This document shows, piece by piece, positions 8,156 through 17,449 of a stretch of DNA of 24,104 nt. A program made the position numbers and the translations under genes. Position 1 is the first letter of the stretch; every line of letters starts with the position of its first letter. Source of the stretch: a virus; the IMG/VR virus record IMGVR_UViG_3300034064_000771, positions 1-24,104 of that record. One strand, written 5' to 3'. Under the pieces are notes generated by a model that ran no database searches, was not told the DNA's origin, and worked only from the letters and a program-made list of their open reading frames with translations.

Positions 8156-11100
8156 ATGTCAAACTCATATAGAATAAGAACGGAACCTGGTGTTGATAAA
8201 TCTATAAAAATTTTAATAGACCAAGAATTTGAGTATTTAGAAATATTATCTCTAAAAATATTACAAAGTCAAATTTATACAAGGCAATGTTCAGATTATG
8301 GTGTGCTTGTAGGTAGAGTAAGTGTTAATAATGGTTTTGGTATCCCAAATGCTAAAGTATCTGTTTTTATACCCTTAGATAGTGTTGACGAATTGGACCC
8401 AGAAATTTCTGAAATATATCCATACAAAACATTAACCGATTTAAATGAAGATGGTTATAGATATAATTTATTACCGTATAAACCATCCTATAGTGCTCAT
8501 ATACCAACAGGAACATTTTTCACAAGAAAAGATGTTTTAGTTGACCCACCTTTAATTAAAGTTTATGATAAGTATTATAAATATTCTACAGTAACAAATT
8601 CTAGTGGTGATTATATGATTTTTGGACTTCCAATTGGAAGTCAAACTATTGTAGTTGATATTGATTTATCGGATATTGGAGAATTTTCATTATCACCACA
8701 AGATTTAATTAGAATGGGGATTGCAACACCTTCACAAGTTGCGGGAATAACATTCAAATCGTCAACTAATTTAAGAGAATTACCTCAATTAATCACAATA
8801 AATAGAATTATTCAAGTCGAACCATTGTGGGGTCAACCTGAAATATGTAATTTAGGTATTACTAGAACAGATTTTGATTTATCTTCTGAATCAGGTATTA
8901 ATATAACACCTACAGCTATTTTTATGGGGTCTATAATTTCGACAAATGATGATGCTGCGATAAAAAGAACTTGTAAAGTCAGAGGTAAAGGGGGGTATTT
9001 GTGTAATTTAACTACAAATTCAGGTGAAATATTGGCAATTAGACAAACTATTTTACAGGACAGTGATGGTAGACCAATATTAGAATCAATTGATTTAGAG
9101 GCTGGTGGTAAAGTTATTGATGAAAATGGAACGTGGTTAGTGGATGTCCCAATGAATTTGGATTATTATATAACTAATGAATTTGGTGAACAAGTATTAT
9201 CCAATGACCCTAAAAAAGGAATACCGACTAGAGGTAAATATCGTTTTAAAGTTAAATGGACTCAACCACCATCATTATCGGAAAGAATTAAAAGAGGTTA
9301 TTTTTTATTACCAAATATTAAAGAACACGGTTGGTCAACAAGTGGGAGTGACCCTTTGATTAGTAGTAGTAGAGGTTTGAACACATCTTATGATTTGGCG
9401 ATGAAATCATATGCGTTTAGTTTAGATTGGGCGGATTATGGTTATACGGGGACAACATCAGGACCAAAAGCGGATATTGGTCGTAATATGATACAAGAGG
9501 CAATCAATTGTGATGATAAATTTTATATTATGCAATATAATAAAGTTTATACTGTGTCACAATTAATGGACAAATATAGAAACGGAACAGCGCCTGATAG
9601 ATTTATTGGTGTTAAAAATATTCTTGATGATAGTTGTGAGAGTGAAAATTATAAATTCCCAACGAATGATTCTAATATGAGATTTGATATTATCTATATT
9701 TTGTATTCATTTTTAATGATGATTTTTAGACCTATTTTATATATAGTGTTAGTTGTTACTCATGTTTTATATTTCTTGGTAATATTATTAAGAAAAATTA
9801 TTGTACCAGCGGCAATTCTGTATTTTATAGCTTTGATAATTATAAACGGTATTTTAATAATTGGAACAATTCCTTATGCGTTGGGATTAATTGCTGGTTT
9901 TTTACTGGAAATAGCTCAATATGTTGTTATTCTAATACTTTTAAGAGCGTTTTTAAAGGCTTTAAATAAGATGGAATTAAAAGGTATTTCAATTCCATTA
10001 ATAACTTATCCGGATTGTGATTTATGTGATTGTTCCGTTGGTCAAAATCCTAGTGAGAATGAAACAGTTCCTGAAGATTTAGCGGATGCAGCTAAAGATA
10101 TTAATAGTTTGGCTGATGAAAAACCTTGTCCTTATATAGTATTTGACGAATCGCCGGCAAATTCATTACTTTCATCCGCATTACTATTAGGGGTTAGTGG
10201 ACCAATTTACTCTATTCCTGGTAGAAGTATTGATTCGTCAGTAAAATATGCGGTAACATCTACCTTTGCGGGGTCTATAGCGGCAGGTCAAAATGACAAT
10301 AGTGCTGGAATTCCTGCTGTAAATGCTATTACTTATGACGCTGGTGGTCAAGAAACTGATTATGTGTTTACATCTAGTTTAACTTTGGCGGAAAGAATTA
10401 ACTTATTTAATACTAAGGCAAAATATTTTAATGTTTCCCCTAATAATCCTGGTGGTGGTGTTAATAGAATTAAAGTAAGTGTTGAACCAAGTAAAAATGG
10501 AGGAAATAATCCTACATCACATTTTGATAACACAATTATCATTATATGTGATAAGTCAACATTAATTAATTTAAAAATAGGTCAAATAATGACATTTCAA
10601 AACCCATTTTTAACAAAGGATGTTAATTTGTTTAGTGGATATACCGGAGAGGGTGGAAATCAATTTGGGAATGCCGCTGTAACAGGAACAACTTTAACTG
10701 GTAATACAACTATTGGTTTCAATTATGCTAATCCGGATGGGTCTGGTGATATTCCCGTTAGTTATAATGTGAATTTTACACAATCAGGTCAAACAGAATA
10801 CTATAACTACCCAATGGATTTAGAATACTTCCAAGTAATTACAGGAATGACTTATACTGATTTTATATCAAATAGTGGGTCAACAATGCCAGATTCATTT
10901 ATTAGTCGTTTTTTAAATAATGAGATGTATCTTCAAAGGTTTTATGGGGGAACCGTTTACACAGAGAATTGTTGGGGTGGGCCATTTAAAAAAGATGGGT
11001 CTGAAGGATTTCCAACTTTAAAAAACCCTATTACGTATATTAAAAATTTTGAAAAATCTTGTATTTTAATTTTAAATAGAGGGGTTGACCCTAATGCTCC

Positions 11101-13681
11101 GAGAGTTGAAATACAATATGATTTAAATGTTTTATTTGGTAAACCCATGGGTCAGGAACAAAAATTAATTGTTAAAGGTCAATATAAAATTAATTACCCG
11201 GTTCAAGGTAAGTTTTTAAATGTTAGTCATGATAACACTAAGATACCGACTAATTTATCTGCGGATAGTTATTCAGGTAATAAATTATATTATGATACAT
11301 TTACATTTACACCTAATTTAGGTGCGTCAGGGTTTACAACATTTAACTCCAACTTATGGAGTTATTATTCTGCTTTGGATAATAATCAAATTAATTTTAC
11401 ACCTACTTGTGATGCACCACCGGATGGATTGGTTTATCCTCTTGCGGTGAATAAAGGGGCTCAAACAAATTTTACATATGGGTTAAATGTTAATTCGCAA
11501 AATGATTTTACTAAAGAAAGTAATGTTCAAACAACAGGTTGTACTAGATACGGTTTTTCCCAAGGTGTTTTAGGATGTATAAGTTATTGTACTGTATATC
11601 GTCTTTCACAGAATTCGTTACCAAAAATAGGTTATTCAACAGATAGTATAAATTTAACAGGTTTAAATACTGGTAGTACTCAATCTTTAACAACATATTT
11701 AGGGTTATCTTATACAATAGGTCAAAACATAGTAGTATCTCATTCTAATTCGATAAAATTCATTGGTGATTGTGTTAATTATTCACCTTTAACGGGTTTT
11801 TTAACGGTTAAAGTATTGAGTAAGTTAGGTTCTGGTACATTTTCTTCATGGAAAACCGACATTGATGGGAACACACAATCATTTAATACTAATAGAGGTT
11901 ATTATGTTAATGAAATTGTTGAAGGAGCCTCATTATTTTATATGGATTTGACGGTTAATAATCCACTACAAGCAAAATATAGTTGGGAGGGTAATTATTT
12001 TTCACCTGTATATAATATGGTTGCTAATACATTAACATATAATTTAACAACCGCTAAGCCTAAACAAATGGTTATGAGGTCAGATAGATTACCAACATCT
12101 ACTAACCCACAAGCAAACTGTTGTAATTCGTTTGCATTACAACATAATGAGACTTTAATGATGTATGATATAGACGATGAGGGTCTTGCGGGAACGATTT
12201 CATCAATTGCGTCCGCTTCGTCAGGTGTAAGTAATCAAGGTAAGGATTTGGCTGAGGACACAACAAATTTCACTAGTGATGTTATTGATTCATTTAGTTG
12301 TCCAAAATCGGCTCCTTTGGCTTGTTATGGTAGTGATGGTCAAGGTAATGTTGTAATAAATGATGGTGATTGTAAAAAATTTAACGGTAGAACAATATTT
12401 AGTAAGGGTTGTTATATTCTTGTTACAAAAGCATTTACTTCTTTAGGTAGAGATTTTGAGTTGTTAACTGAGTGGATTTCTAGAACTAGTATAAATTTAG
12501 GTGCGTGTAGAAATGTGTGGTCACATACATTTTCAAACAATTGGATAAACGGTTGTTTATATGCGTATTCATTTACAAATAATGTTACCTTTAATAGTCC
12601 TACTGGTAATCAACCTAACACACCAAATTCAGAATATTGCACCAGTACATTAGTGTTACACCCAACAAATAATTTTTATTATAGATGTAGTCCATATAAG
12701 GATGATAGTACATCTATAAATTCGGGTAATTTTATTGGTAAAAGTAGAGGTTCATCAACAAGTGGTGATAACAATTTGTATTTATTAAATCCGACCACAA
12801 TCATTGATTTGGGGCCTAGAAGTGTTTTTTTACAAGAAATTAATATGTCAGATGATTATGATGGGTATGTGATGAAAAAATTAACATCAACGACTTATGG
12901 TGATGTTATTGAAATTTTAAACCTTTTAATAATTAGTCGATTGATTAATCAAAACTTTATAAATGATATGTTAAAATTATTGATTGGTTCTAATATTACT
13001 AAATATTTTAGTAGGACTAAATATAAAGTTGATGGTGACTATGCTCAATTAATTTCTATAAATTCTGAATTAGGTGTTGCAGCCTTTGAATCTATGGATT
13101 ATCCGGATTCAACGACAGGTGGTCAAAATCCTGTTTATTGGAATGGGTTTAATGAAAATACTTCGGTTATTGGAATTTTCTTTTCATCGGATACTCAAAC
13201 TAGAGATTTTATAACCCCAAAAAGAACAATTATTAATCCGACACTACCCAATTTATCACCATGTGGGTTTAGTTATTTTGAGGTTTTTAGTCAATCAGTA
13301 CCGCTTTACCAATGGGAAATAAATGGTTCGGGTAGTATATTTGGTGACCAAAACAACAATTGGAATACTAACCCAATTAATGATGGTTTTCTATCATTAA
13401 AGTATCAATCGTTAGATAGGTTACAGACATCCTCAAGATATTTTAGAGGTACTGCACAAAATCAATCACAAACTAATTATTATAAAGGTCATATTTATGC
13501 TGTTGACGGTAATGGAAATATAGATGAATCATATGGTAATTGGGACCAAAACACTCCTGACGAACCTAATTCAGTAACTGTGGGAGCTCCTTTTCATTTT
13601 TATTTTGGGTTAAAGAAAGGTAAATCGGCATTTGATAGATTTACCACTAAATGGATTGATACCACAACATTTGTTGATTAA
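8156..13681 (+). CDS. Giant tail/baseplate structural protein with internal membrane-like segments
   Basis: The 1841-residue product is not recognised as a named family. Residues 48-170 resemble a carboxypeptidase-regulatory-like beta-sandwich: GVLVGRVSVNNGFGIPNAKV, then after an insertion SGDYMIFGLPIGSQTIVVDI. Residues 511-600 are almost wholly hydrophobic, enough for three or four membrane helices. They are followed by a cysteine cluster CDLCDC at 621-626. The rest is Asn/Thr/Ser/Gly-rich, apparently beta-structured, with many cysteines between roughly 1130 and 1530. It ends with an aromatic FHFYFGLKKGKSAF segment. The position after gp25- and gp6-like genes and before five packed tail genes implies a virion structural role. 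The hydrophobic block might contact the host membrane during infection. A tape-measure role is unlikely because the protein is not mainly helical and lies after the wedge genes. Confidence 0.72.
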   Translation: MSNSYRIRTEPGVDKSIKILIDQEFEYLEILSLKILQSQIYTRQCSDYGVLVGRVSVNNGFGIPNAKVSVFIPLDSVDELDPEISEIYPYKTLTDLNEDGYRYNLLPYKPSYSAHIPTGTFFTRKDVLVDPPLIKVYDKYYKYSTVTNSSGDYMIFGLPIGSQTIVVDIDLSDIGEFSLSPQDLIRMGIATPSQVAGITFKSSTNLRELPQLITINRIIQVEPLWGQPEICNLGITRTDFDLSSESGINITPTAIFMGSIISTNDDAAIKRTCKVRGKGGYLCNLTTNSGEILAIRQTILQDSDGRPILESIDLEAGGKVIDENGTWLVDVPMNLDYYITNEFGEQVLSNDPKKGIPTRGKYRFKVKWTQPPSLSERIKRGYFLLPNIKEHGWSTSGSDPLISSSRGLNTSYDLAMKSYAFSLDWADYGYTGTTSGPKADIGRNMIQEAINCDDKFYIMQYNKVYTVSQLMDKYRNGTAPDRFIGVKNILDDSCESENYKFPTNDSNMRFDIIYILYSFLMMIFRPILYIVLVVTHVLYFLVILLRKIIVPAAILYFIALIIINGILIIGTIPYALGLIAGFLLEIAQYVVILILLRAFLKALNKMELKGISIPLITYPDCDLCDCSVGQNPSENETVPEDLADAAKDINSLADEKPCPYIVFDESPANSLLSSALLLGVSGPIYSIPGRSIDSSVKYAVTSTFAGSIAAGQNDNSAGIPAVNAITYDAGGQETDYVFTSSLTLAERINLFNTKAKYFNVSPNNPGGGVNRIKVSVEPSKNGGNNPTSHFDNTIIIICDKSTLINLKIGQIMTFQNPFLTKDVNLFSGYTGEGGNQFGNAAVTGTTLTGNTTIGFNYANPDGSGDIPVSYNVNFTQSGQTEYYNYPMDLEYFQVITGMTYTDFISNSGSTMPDSFISRFLNNEMYLQRFYGGTVYTENCWGGPFKKDGSEGFPTLKNPITYIKNFEKSCILILNRGVDPNAPRVEIQYDLNVLFGKPMGQEQKLIVKGQYKINYPVQGKFLNVSHDNTKIPTNLSADSYSGNKLYYDTFTFTPNLGASGFTTFNSNLWSYYSALDNNQINFTPTCDAPPDGLVYPLAVNKGAQTNFTYGLNVNSQNDFTKESNVQTTGCTRYGFSQGVLGCISYCTVYRLSQNSLPKIGYSTDSINLTGLNTGSTQSLTTYLGLSYTIGQNIVVSHSNSIKFIGDCVNYSPLTGFLTVKVLSKLGSGTFSSWKTDIDGNTQSFNTNRGYYVNEIVEGASLFYMDLTVNNPLQAKYSWEGNYFSPVYNMVANTLTYNLTTAKPKQMVMRSDRLPTSTNPQANCCNSFALQHNETLMMYDIDDEGLAGTISSIASASSGVSNQGKDLAEDTTNFTSDVIDSFSCPKSAPLACYGSDGQGNVVINDGDCKKFNGRTIFSKGCYILVTKAFTSLGRDFELLTEWISRTSINLGACRNVWSHTFSNNWINGCLYAYSFTNNVTFNSPTGNQPNTPNSEYCTSTLVLHPTNNFYYRCSPYKDDSTSINSGNFIGKSRGSSTSGDNNLYLLNPTTIIDLGPRSVFLQEINMSDDYDGYVMKKLTSTTYGDVIEILNLLIISRLINQNFINDMLKLLIGSNITKYFSRTKYKVDGDYAQLISINSELGVAAFESMDYPDSTTGGQNPVYWNGFNENTSVIGIFFSSDTQTRDFITPKRTIINPTLPNLSPCGFSYFEVFSQSVPLYQWEINGSGSIFGDQNNNWNTNPINDGFLSLKYQSLDRLQTSSRYFRGTAQNQSQTNYYKGHIYAVDGNGNIDESYGNWDQNTPDEPNSVTVGAPFHFYFGLKKGKSAFDRFTTKWIDTTTFVD

Positions 13682-13683
13682 TT

Positions 13684-15495
13684 ATGGGTAATAGAATAGA
13701 TACAAGAGTAGTTTTAGGGTCGTTAAGATATAAAACAGCGTCAAATACTAATTTGATGTTTAATGTCCCTTTAATACAAACAACTAAAGAAAATGTTGAA
13801 TTTGATAGAAATATTGACATTTCATTAGAACAAGTTTTTGATGATGAACGACAAAAATCTAATATATTTAGACCGTCTTGTAAATTTTCAGTTTTATTTG
13901 AAAATTCATATACTGGTTTAACAAATTACACACCATTAGAGAATAATTTAGTTTACGTTAACGAAACTCAAGCATCTATAAACCAATGTAATCTTAATCC
14001 CGAAGCGGTTTCTTGGTCAGGATTTCCCCAATATCACGAATTTGATTTTATTAGAAGTGATTATAATGTTGTTGGGTATACTCAACCACCTAATAATCAT
14101 AGAACATTTATTAGTAAAAGTGCTTCCACTTATAATTGGAATTTTTTTGTTAGCTATCCGTTTGAGAATCTTTATAATAAAAAAATGCAGGCGATAGAAA
14201 GTAAAACAACTCAAACTTTAGATTGGACTGCATCTGATGGAATACCATTTATTATTGAAAACTCGACAATAAATGGTTTAGATATTATATCATTTAGATG
14301 TCCTGTGAAACACGGTATAAATGTTGGTGAATTTGTTAAATTAAATTTTTCTTATAATACTATAGATACTTTTGAGGTATATACATTAGGTGATGGTAAA
14401 TCAAATAGTGATTTGTTTATTTTTAATATTTTTAATGTTGGGTTTACGGGGACAACTTTTGATGATAATGTTGAGGGAACATTTAAACGAATTATTAATA
14501 ATGAAATACCAAATGAAACAACTTCAAAATATTATGTTAGAAGACATAAAATATTAACAAATGCTAATGATGCTGTATTAGTTAATGCGGGGTTTGACCA
14601 AAATATTTTTGGTATTAATAAAAAGTTTGAGAGTAGTGGATATACTCCAAACAAAATAGAAAGAGTTTCTATTAAAGAAGGTTCCCAATCATATACATTG
14701 TCTTTTAATGCTGATATTGACATTAACCCTCTTAGAGATAATCAAAAAAGACCTATAACTGAATTATTTTTTACAACAATATGGAAAGGGTATTTTGGGT
14801 TAATGTTTGGTAGACCTAAAGGGGCTAATGATGGGTTTTATGGTATGAAACAAGGTTATGGGTTTAATTTACCGTTAGACCCAGACGATAAATTACCAAT
14901 TCTTTGGTGGGGTGATGGTATTCTTGATTCTAATACTAATTTTCCTTTAAGTAGTTATACTACACCATTAGGGGTAAAGTTAAACGGTGACCCAATAGAT
15001 TTTACGTATGTTGAAACATTAAAATTAGGTGATACATTAGATGGTGATTATTGTGAATGGAATGATTATGAACAAAAAGAAAGAATCATATCTAATTTAT
15101 ATCATAAACTTACCTATAATTCGGAAGTTTTTAATATTGGAACACCCTCACCTAATGGTGTTAGAATGAATAGAAATAATCCTTATGGGTATTATTATCA
15201 ACCTCATAACGGAATAACAATAAGTGAATATTCTGATTACATTGAGGAGGGTGATAAAATAAATGTTGCTGATATTCCATACTATTCTTATTACTCGGAA
15301 AGTAAGGGTAGGTTCATATGGAGAGATAAATACACTTATGGTTATATTGACCCTAAAGGGAATGGGGTTGATTATCCTTTTTTAAATGGTGTTCATTACC
15401 CATATAAGAATATAATTTTTAGAATAATACCGGAAGGGACTAATTATAGTCAACAGACCATAGTAGCTGAACCAATAATAGATAATTGTGAGTAA
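13684..15495 (+). CDS. Unrecognised tail/baseplate-associated structural protein (603 aa)
   Basis: I do not recognise a family. The protein is rich in aromatic residues, Asn, Gly and Thr, with alternating hydrophobic stretches typical of beta-structured virion proteins, and has no signal peptide or membrane helix. Recognisable blocks are a Cys/His segment FRCPVKHGINVGEFVKL, a central SKYYVRRHKILTN stretch, a TELFFTTIWKGYFG segment, and a Tyr-rich C-terminal third ending YPYKNIIFRIIPEG. The start (ATG at 13684) is 2 bases after the upstream stop, and the next gene starts within this one, so translation is probably coupled. Position suggests an outer baseplate or fibre-connector protein, by analogy with the place of gp8-gp10 in T4, but I see no clear sequence likeness to those. 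Confidence 0.72.
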   Translation: MGNRIDTRVVLGSLRYKTASNTNLMFNVPLIQTTKENVEFDRNIDISLEQVFDDERQKSNIFRPSCKFSVLFENSYTGLTNYTPLENNLVYVNETQASINQCNLNPEAVSWSGFPQYHEFDFIRSDYNVVGYTQPPNNHRTFISKSASTYNWNFFVSYPFENLYNKKMQAIESKTTQTLDWTASDGIPFIIENSTINGLDIISFRCPVKHGINVGEFVKLNFSYNTIDTFEVYTLGDGKSNSDLFIFNIFNVGFTGTTFDDNVEGTFKRIINNEIPNETTSKYYVRRHKILTNANDAVLVNAGFDQNIFGINKKFESSGYTPNKIERVSIKEGSQSYTLSFNADIDINPLRDNQKRPITELFFTTIWKGYFGLMFGRPKGANDGFYGMKQGYGFNLPLDPDDKLPILWWGDGILDSNTNFPLSSYTTPLGVKLNGDPIDFTYVETLKLGDTLDGDYCEWNDYEQKERIISNLYHKLTYNSEVFNIGTPSPNGVRMNRNNPYGYYYQPHNGITISEYSDYIEEGDKINVADIPYYSYYSESKGRFIWRDKYTYGYIDPKGNGVDYPFLNGVHYPYKNIIFRIIPEGTNYSQQTIVAEPIIDNCE

Positions 15496-16318
15496 TAAAT
15501 TTAAATTTGTTTTACCGGCAACCGACAAGTATATTGATTTACCAATAGAGTTAAAATGGGACTTTTATGGTAGAGACGATAGTATTGAGATATATGAACA
15601 TGAGGTTATTGAGGAAATTATTGGAACCGCTTACGATTTTGAGGTGTTTAGGTTTAGTCATGAATCGTATTCTAGCGATACAAAAACGGATATTAAATAT
15701 GATTTCCATTTTTTTAGTGTTGATGGTGATGTCCCGGATAACCCTTCAACACAAGTAATAACCTCAACAACTAATGATTGGGTAATTAGTTATATACCCG
15801 AAGGATTTACAAAATCGGAAGTGTACTATTATGAAAAACCATTTACCAAATCATTTTTTAAATTGGATTTTTATGATACAATTGATGGTAAATCTCAAAC
15901 AAATTATTTTACGGTAATTATCCCTGTCCAACAGGGGGCAACTGAATCAGTTAGTGTTTCACAATATACTCCAAATGTTGATATAAAAATACCGTCGTAT
16001 CAGTTAGATTTTGTGGGTGATAAAGAAGGGTTTTTTATATATTGGTTAAGAAAAAAAGAGTTTATAGATATAGACACTTTTTATATGAGTGCAAAATTCT
16101 TTGATGCTAGATTGGGTGTCTATGTTAAAATGAGTAAAACTCCCCAAATATTATTGACGCCAACCCTATTTCAATTTAATGATTCAAATTTTTATTATAA
16201 AGTAAAATTGGATTTAGATAAAAAAACATATCAAATTTTTGATAAAGATATTAACAATAATGATGTTAGAGTAGGAACAGATAGTTCCATAAAATGGTAT
16301 GAATATGTTAATCCTTAA
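15488..16318 (+). CDS. Unrecognised beta-rich tail protein (276 aa), GTG start
   Basis: No family recognised. Translation begins at GTG 15488 (MSNKFKFVLPATDKY) and overlaps the previous gene by 8 bases. No ATG lies nearby in frame, and the first codons read as sensible protein, so GTG initiation through coupling is the simplest reading. The sequence alternates hydrophobic and polar residues with many Phe, Tyr and Asp, contains no Cys, and has no membrane helix, consistent with stacked beta-domains. A boundary may lie around residues 150-170, where a VIIPVQQGATESVSVSQ stretch separates two beta-rich halves. Context suggests a virion component made in fixed ratio with its neighbours. The gene is certain from frame and packing; the role is inferred only from location. 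Confidence 0.7.
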   Translation: MSNKFKFVLPATDKYIDLPIELKWDFYGRDDSIEIYEHEVIEEIIGTAYDFEVFRFSHESYSSDTKTDIKYDFHFFSVDGDVPDNPSTQVITSTTNDWVISYIPEGFTKSEVYYYEKPFTKSFFKLDFYDTIDGKSQTNYFTVIIPVQQGATESVSVSQYTPNVDIKIPSYQLDFVGDKEGFFIYWLRKKEFIDIDTFYMSAKFFDARLGVYVKMSKTPQILLTPTLFQFNDSNFYYKVKLDLDKKTYQIFDKDINNNDVRVGTDSSIKWYEYVNP

Positions 16319-16320
16319 TT

Positions 16321-17448
16321 ATGGAAGATAGAAATCGTTATATTAAAATTTCTCCGGAAGTTATTAAGGGTGATATTTTTAAAGTTATGTATCAAAACAC
16401 CGATGTTTATGTGTATTCATCTATGACGCAGATTTTATCTGGTGGTACGTATAATTCGGAGACAAATCAATATGATTCCTTATTAACAGGATTAACAATT
16501 CCAATTTTATTTACGGAAAATACTGTAGATATAGGGTATTATTCAGTGTTTGATGGTATGGTTTTACAAAAAGAAACTATGACCAATTTTTTATTTTCGG
16601 CAAATACATCAGAACCTTATAAATATAATTTTTATAATACTTCAGATACTGAATTTAAAAAATATTTGGAGTTTTCTAGTTATAAGATAGATTGGGGGGA
16701 TAATACTTCTCAACAAATCATAACACAAAATTCACCTAATTTTTATTCCCACCCATATCCGTTTACAACTACGCCAAAGGATTATACAATAACTATGTCA
16801 GGAATGAGTCCTTGGGGTTCTAATGTGGTGGTTAAAACCGTGACGGTACCTTTTACTAATAGTGTTATTACAAACCCAAAAGGGACAGCTTATTTTATTC
16901 CTGCTGGTGGTAATTGGTCGGGAACTCCTTTAATGTATGATTACATTTTTAATGGTGATGAGACTTGTGATGTTTATCCAGGTGAAACAGACCCGTTTTC
17001 ATCATCACCTTTAATCATTAGTGGATATACTAAATCATCGGTTAAAGATTTACAAGTTTATGGTAAAAAGTCTGATTTAACAGATGGGGGTTATAAATTA
17101 GGGATTCAAGTCACTGGTACATCGGGTGTTGTTGGAATATATTCGGGAATATCAAGAGATGGTTTAAACATTGGATATAGTATTAATAATATTGATTATT
17201 ATGACTATGAAGATGGTACAACAATATTTGTGGTTAGTAATGTTGCGCCAATTGAGACGGATTGCTCGATAATTACAAAAAATGAAGTATTATTAAATGT
17301 AATTGATGAAGCAGAAGTGCAATCTAATGTATTTATTGATAGAGGAAAACAATCAGGGTTAGAGAGAATGGAAAGAATGGGTGAAATTGATAATATAGGT
17401 GACCTTGAAAAATATGGTTACGGATTTTTTAATATAATAACAATATAA
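16321..17448 (+). CDS. Tail protein with PKD-like domain (375 aa)
   Basis: A probable virion protein carrying one Ig-like PKD-type domain at about residues 115-181. YKIDWGDNTSQQ starts at 121, a His follows at 144 (FYSHPYPF), and a strand KDYTITMSG comes after it. This fits the WGDG...H.Y...YTVTL pattern of PKD repeats, which serve as spacer or adhesive modules on surface proteins. The N-terminal part (ISPEVIKGDIFKVMYQNTDV) and middle are beta-rich and unassigned. The C-terminus is a distinct charged segment from about residue 337 (VFIDRGKQSGLERMERMG, then a YGYGFFN ending) that looks like a conserved attachment or assembly peptide. The gene starts 2 bases after the preceding stop and ends 1 base before the next start. 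Confidence is good for the gene, moderate for the PKD call. Confidence 0.72.
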   Translation: MEDRNRYIKISPEVIKGDIFKVMYQNTDVYVYSSMTQILSGGTYNSETNQYDSLLTGLTIPILFTENTVDIGYYSVFDGMVLQKETMTNFLFSANTSEPYKYNFYNTSDTEFKKYLEFSSYKIDWGDNTSQQIITQNSPNFYSHPYPFTTTPKDYTITMSGMSPWGSNVVVKTVTVPFTNSVITNPKGTAYFIPAGGNWSGTPLMYDYIFNGDETCDVYPGETDPFSSSPLIISGYTKSSVKDLQVYGKKSDLTDGGYKLGIQVTGTSGVVGIYSGISRDGLNIGYSINNIDYYDYEDGTTIFVVSNVAPIETDCSIITKNEVLLNVIDEAEVQSNVFIDRGKQSGLERMERMGEIDNIGDLEKYGYGFFNIITI

Positions 17449-17449
17449 T

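Noticed and set aside
8156-13681. Tape measure protein
   Set aside because: Size and hydrophobic block could suggest it, but the protein is mostly beta-type and Asn/Thr/Gly-rich, has a regulatory-like beta-sandwich at its N-terminus and lies after the gp25/gp6 genes.
141-14723. Minus-strand and alternate-frame open frames of 60-75 codons at many positions
   Set aside because: All lie inside long, well-supported plus-strand genes, have no plausible start context or recognisable product, and are expected by chance.
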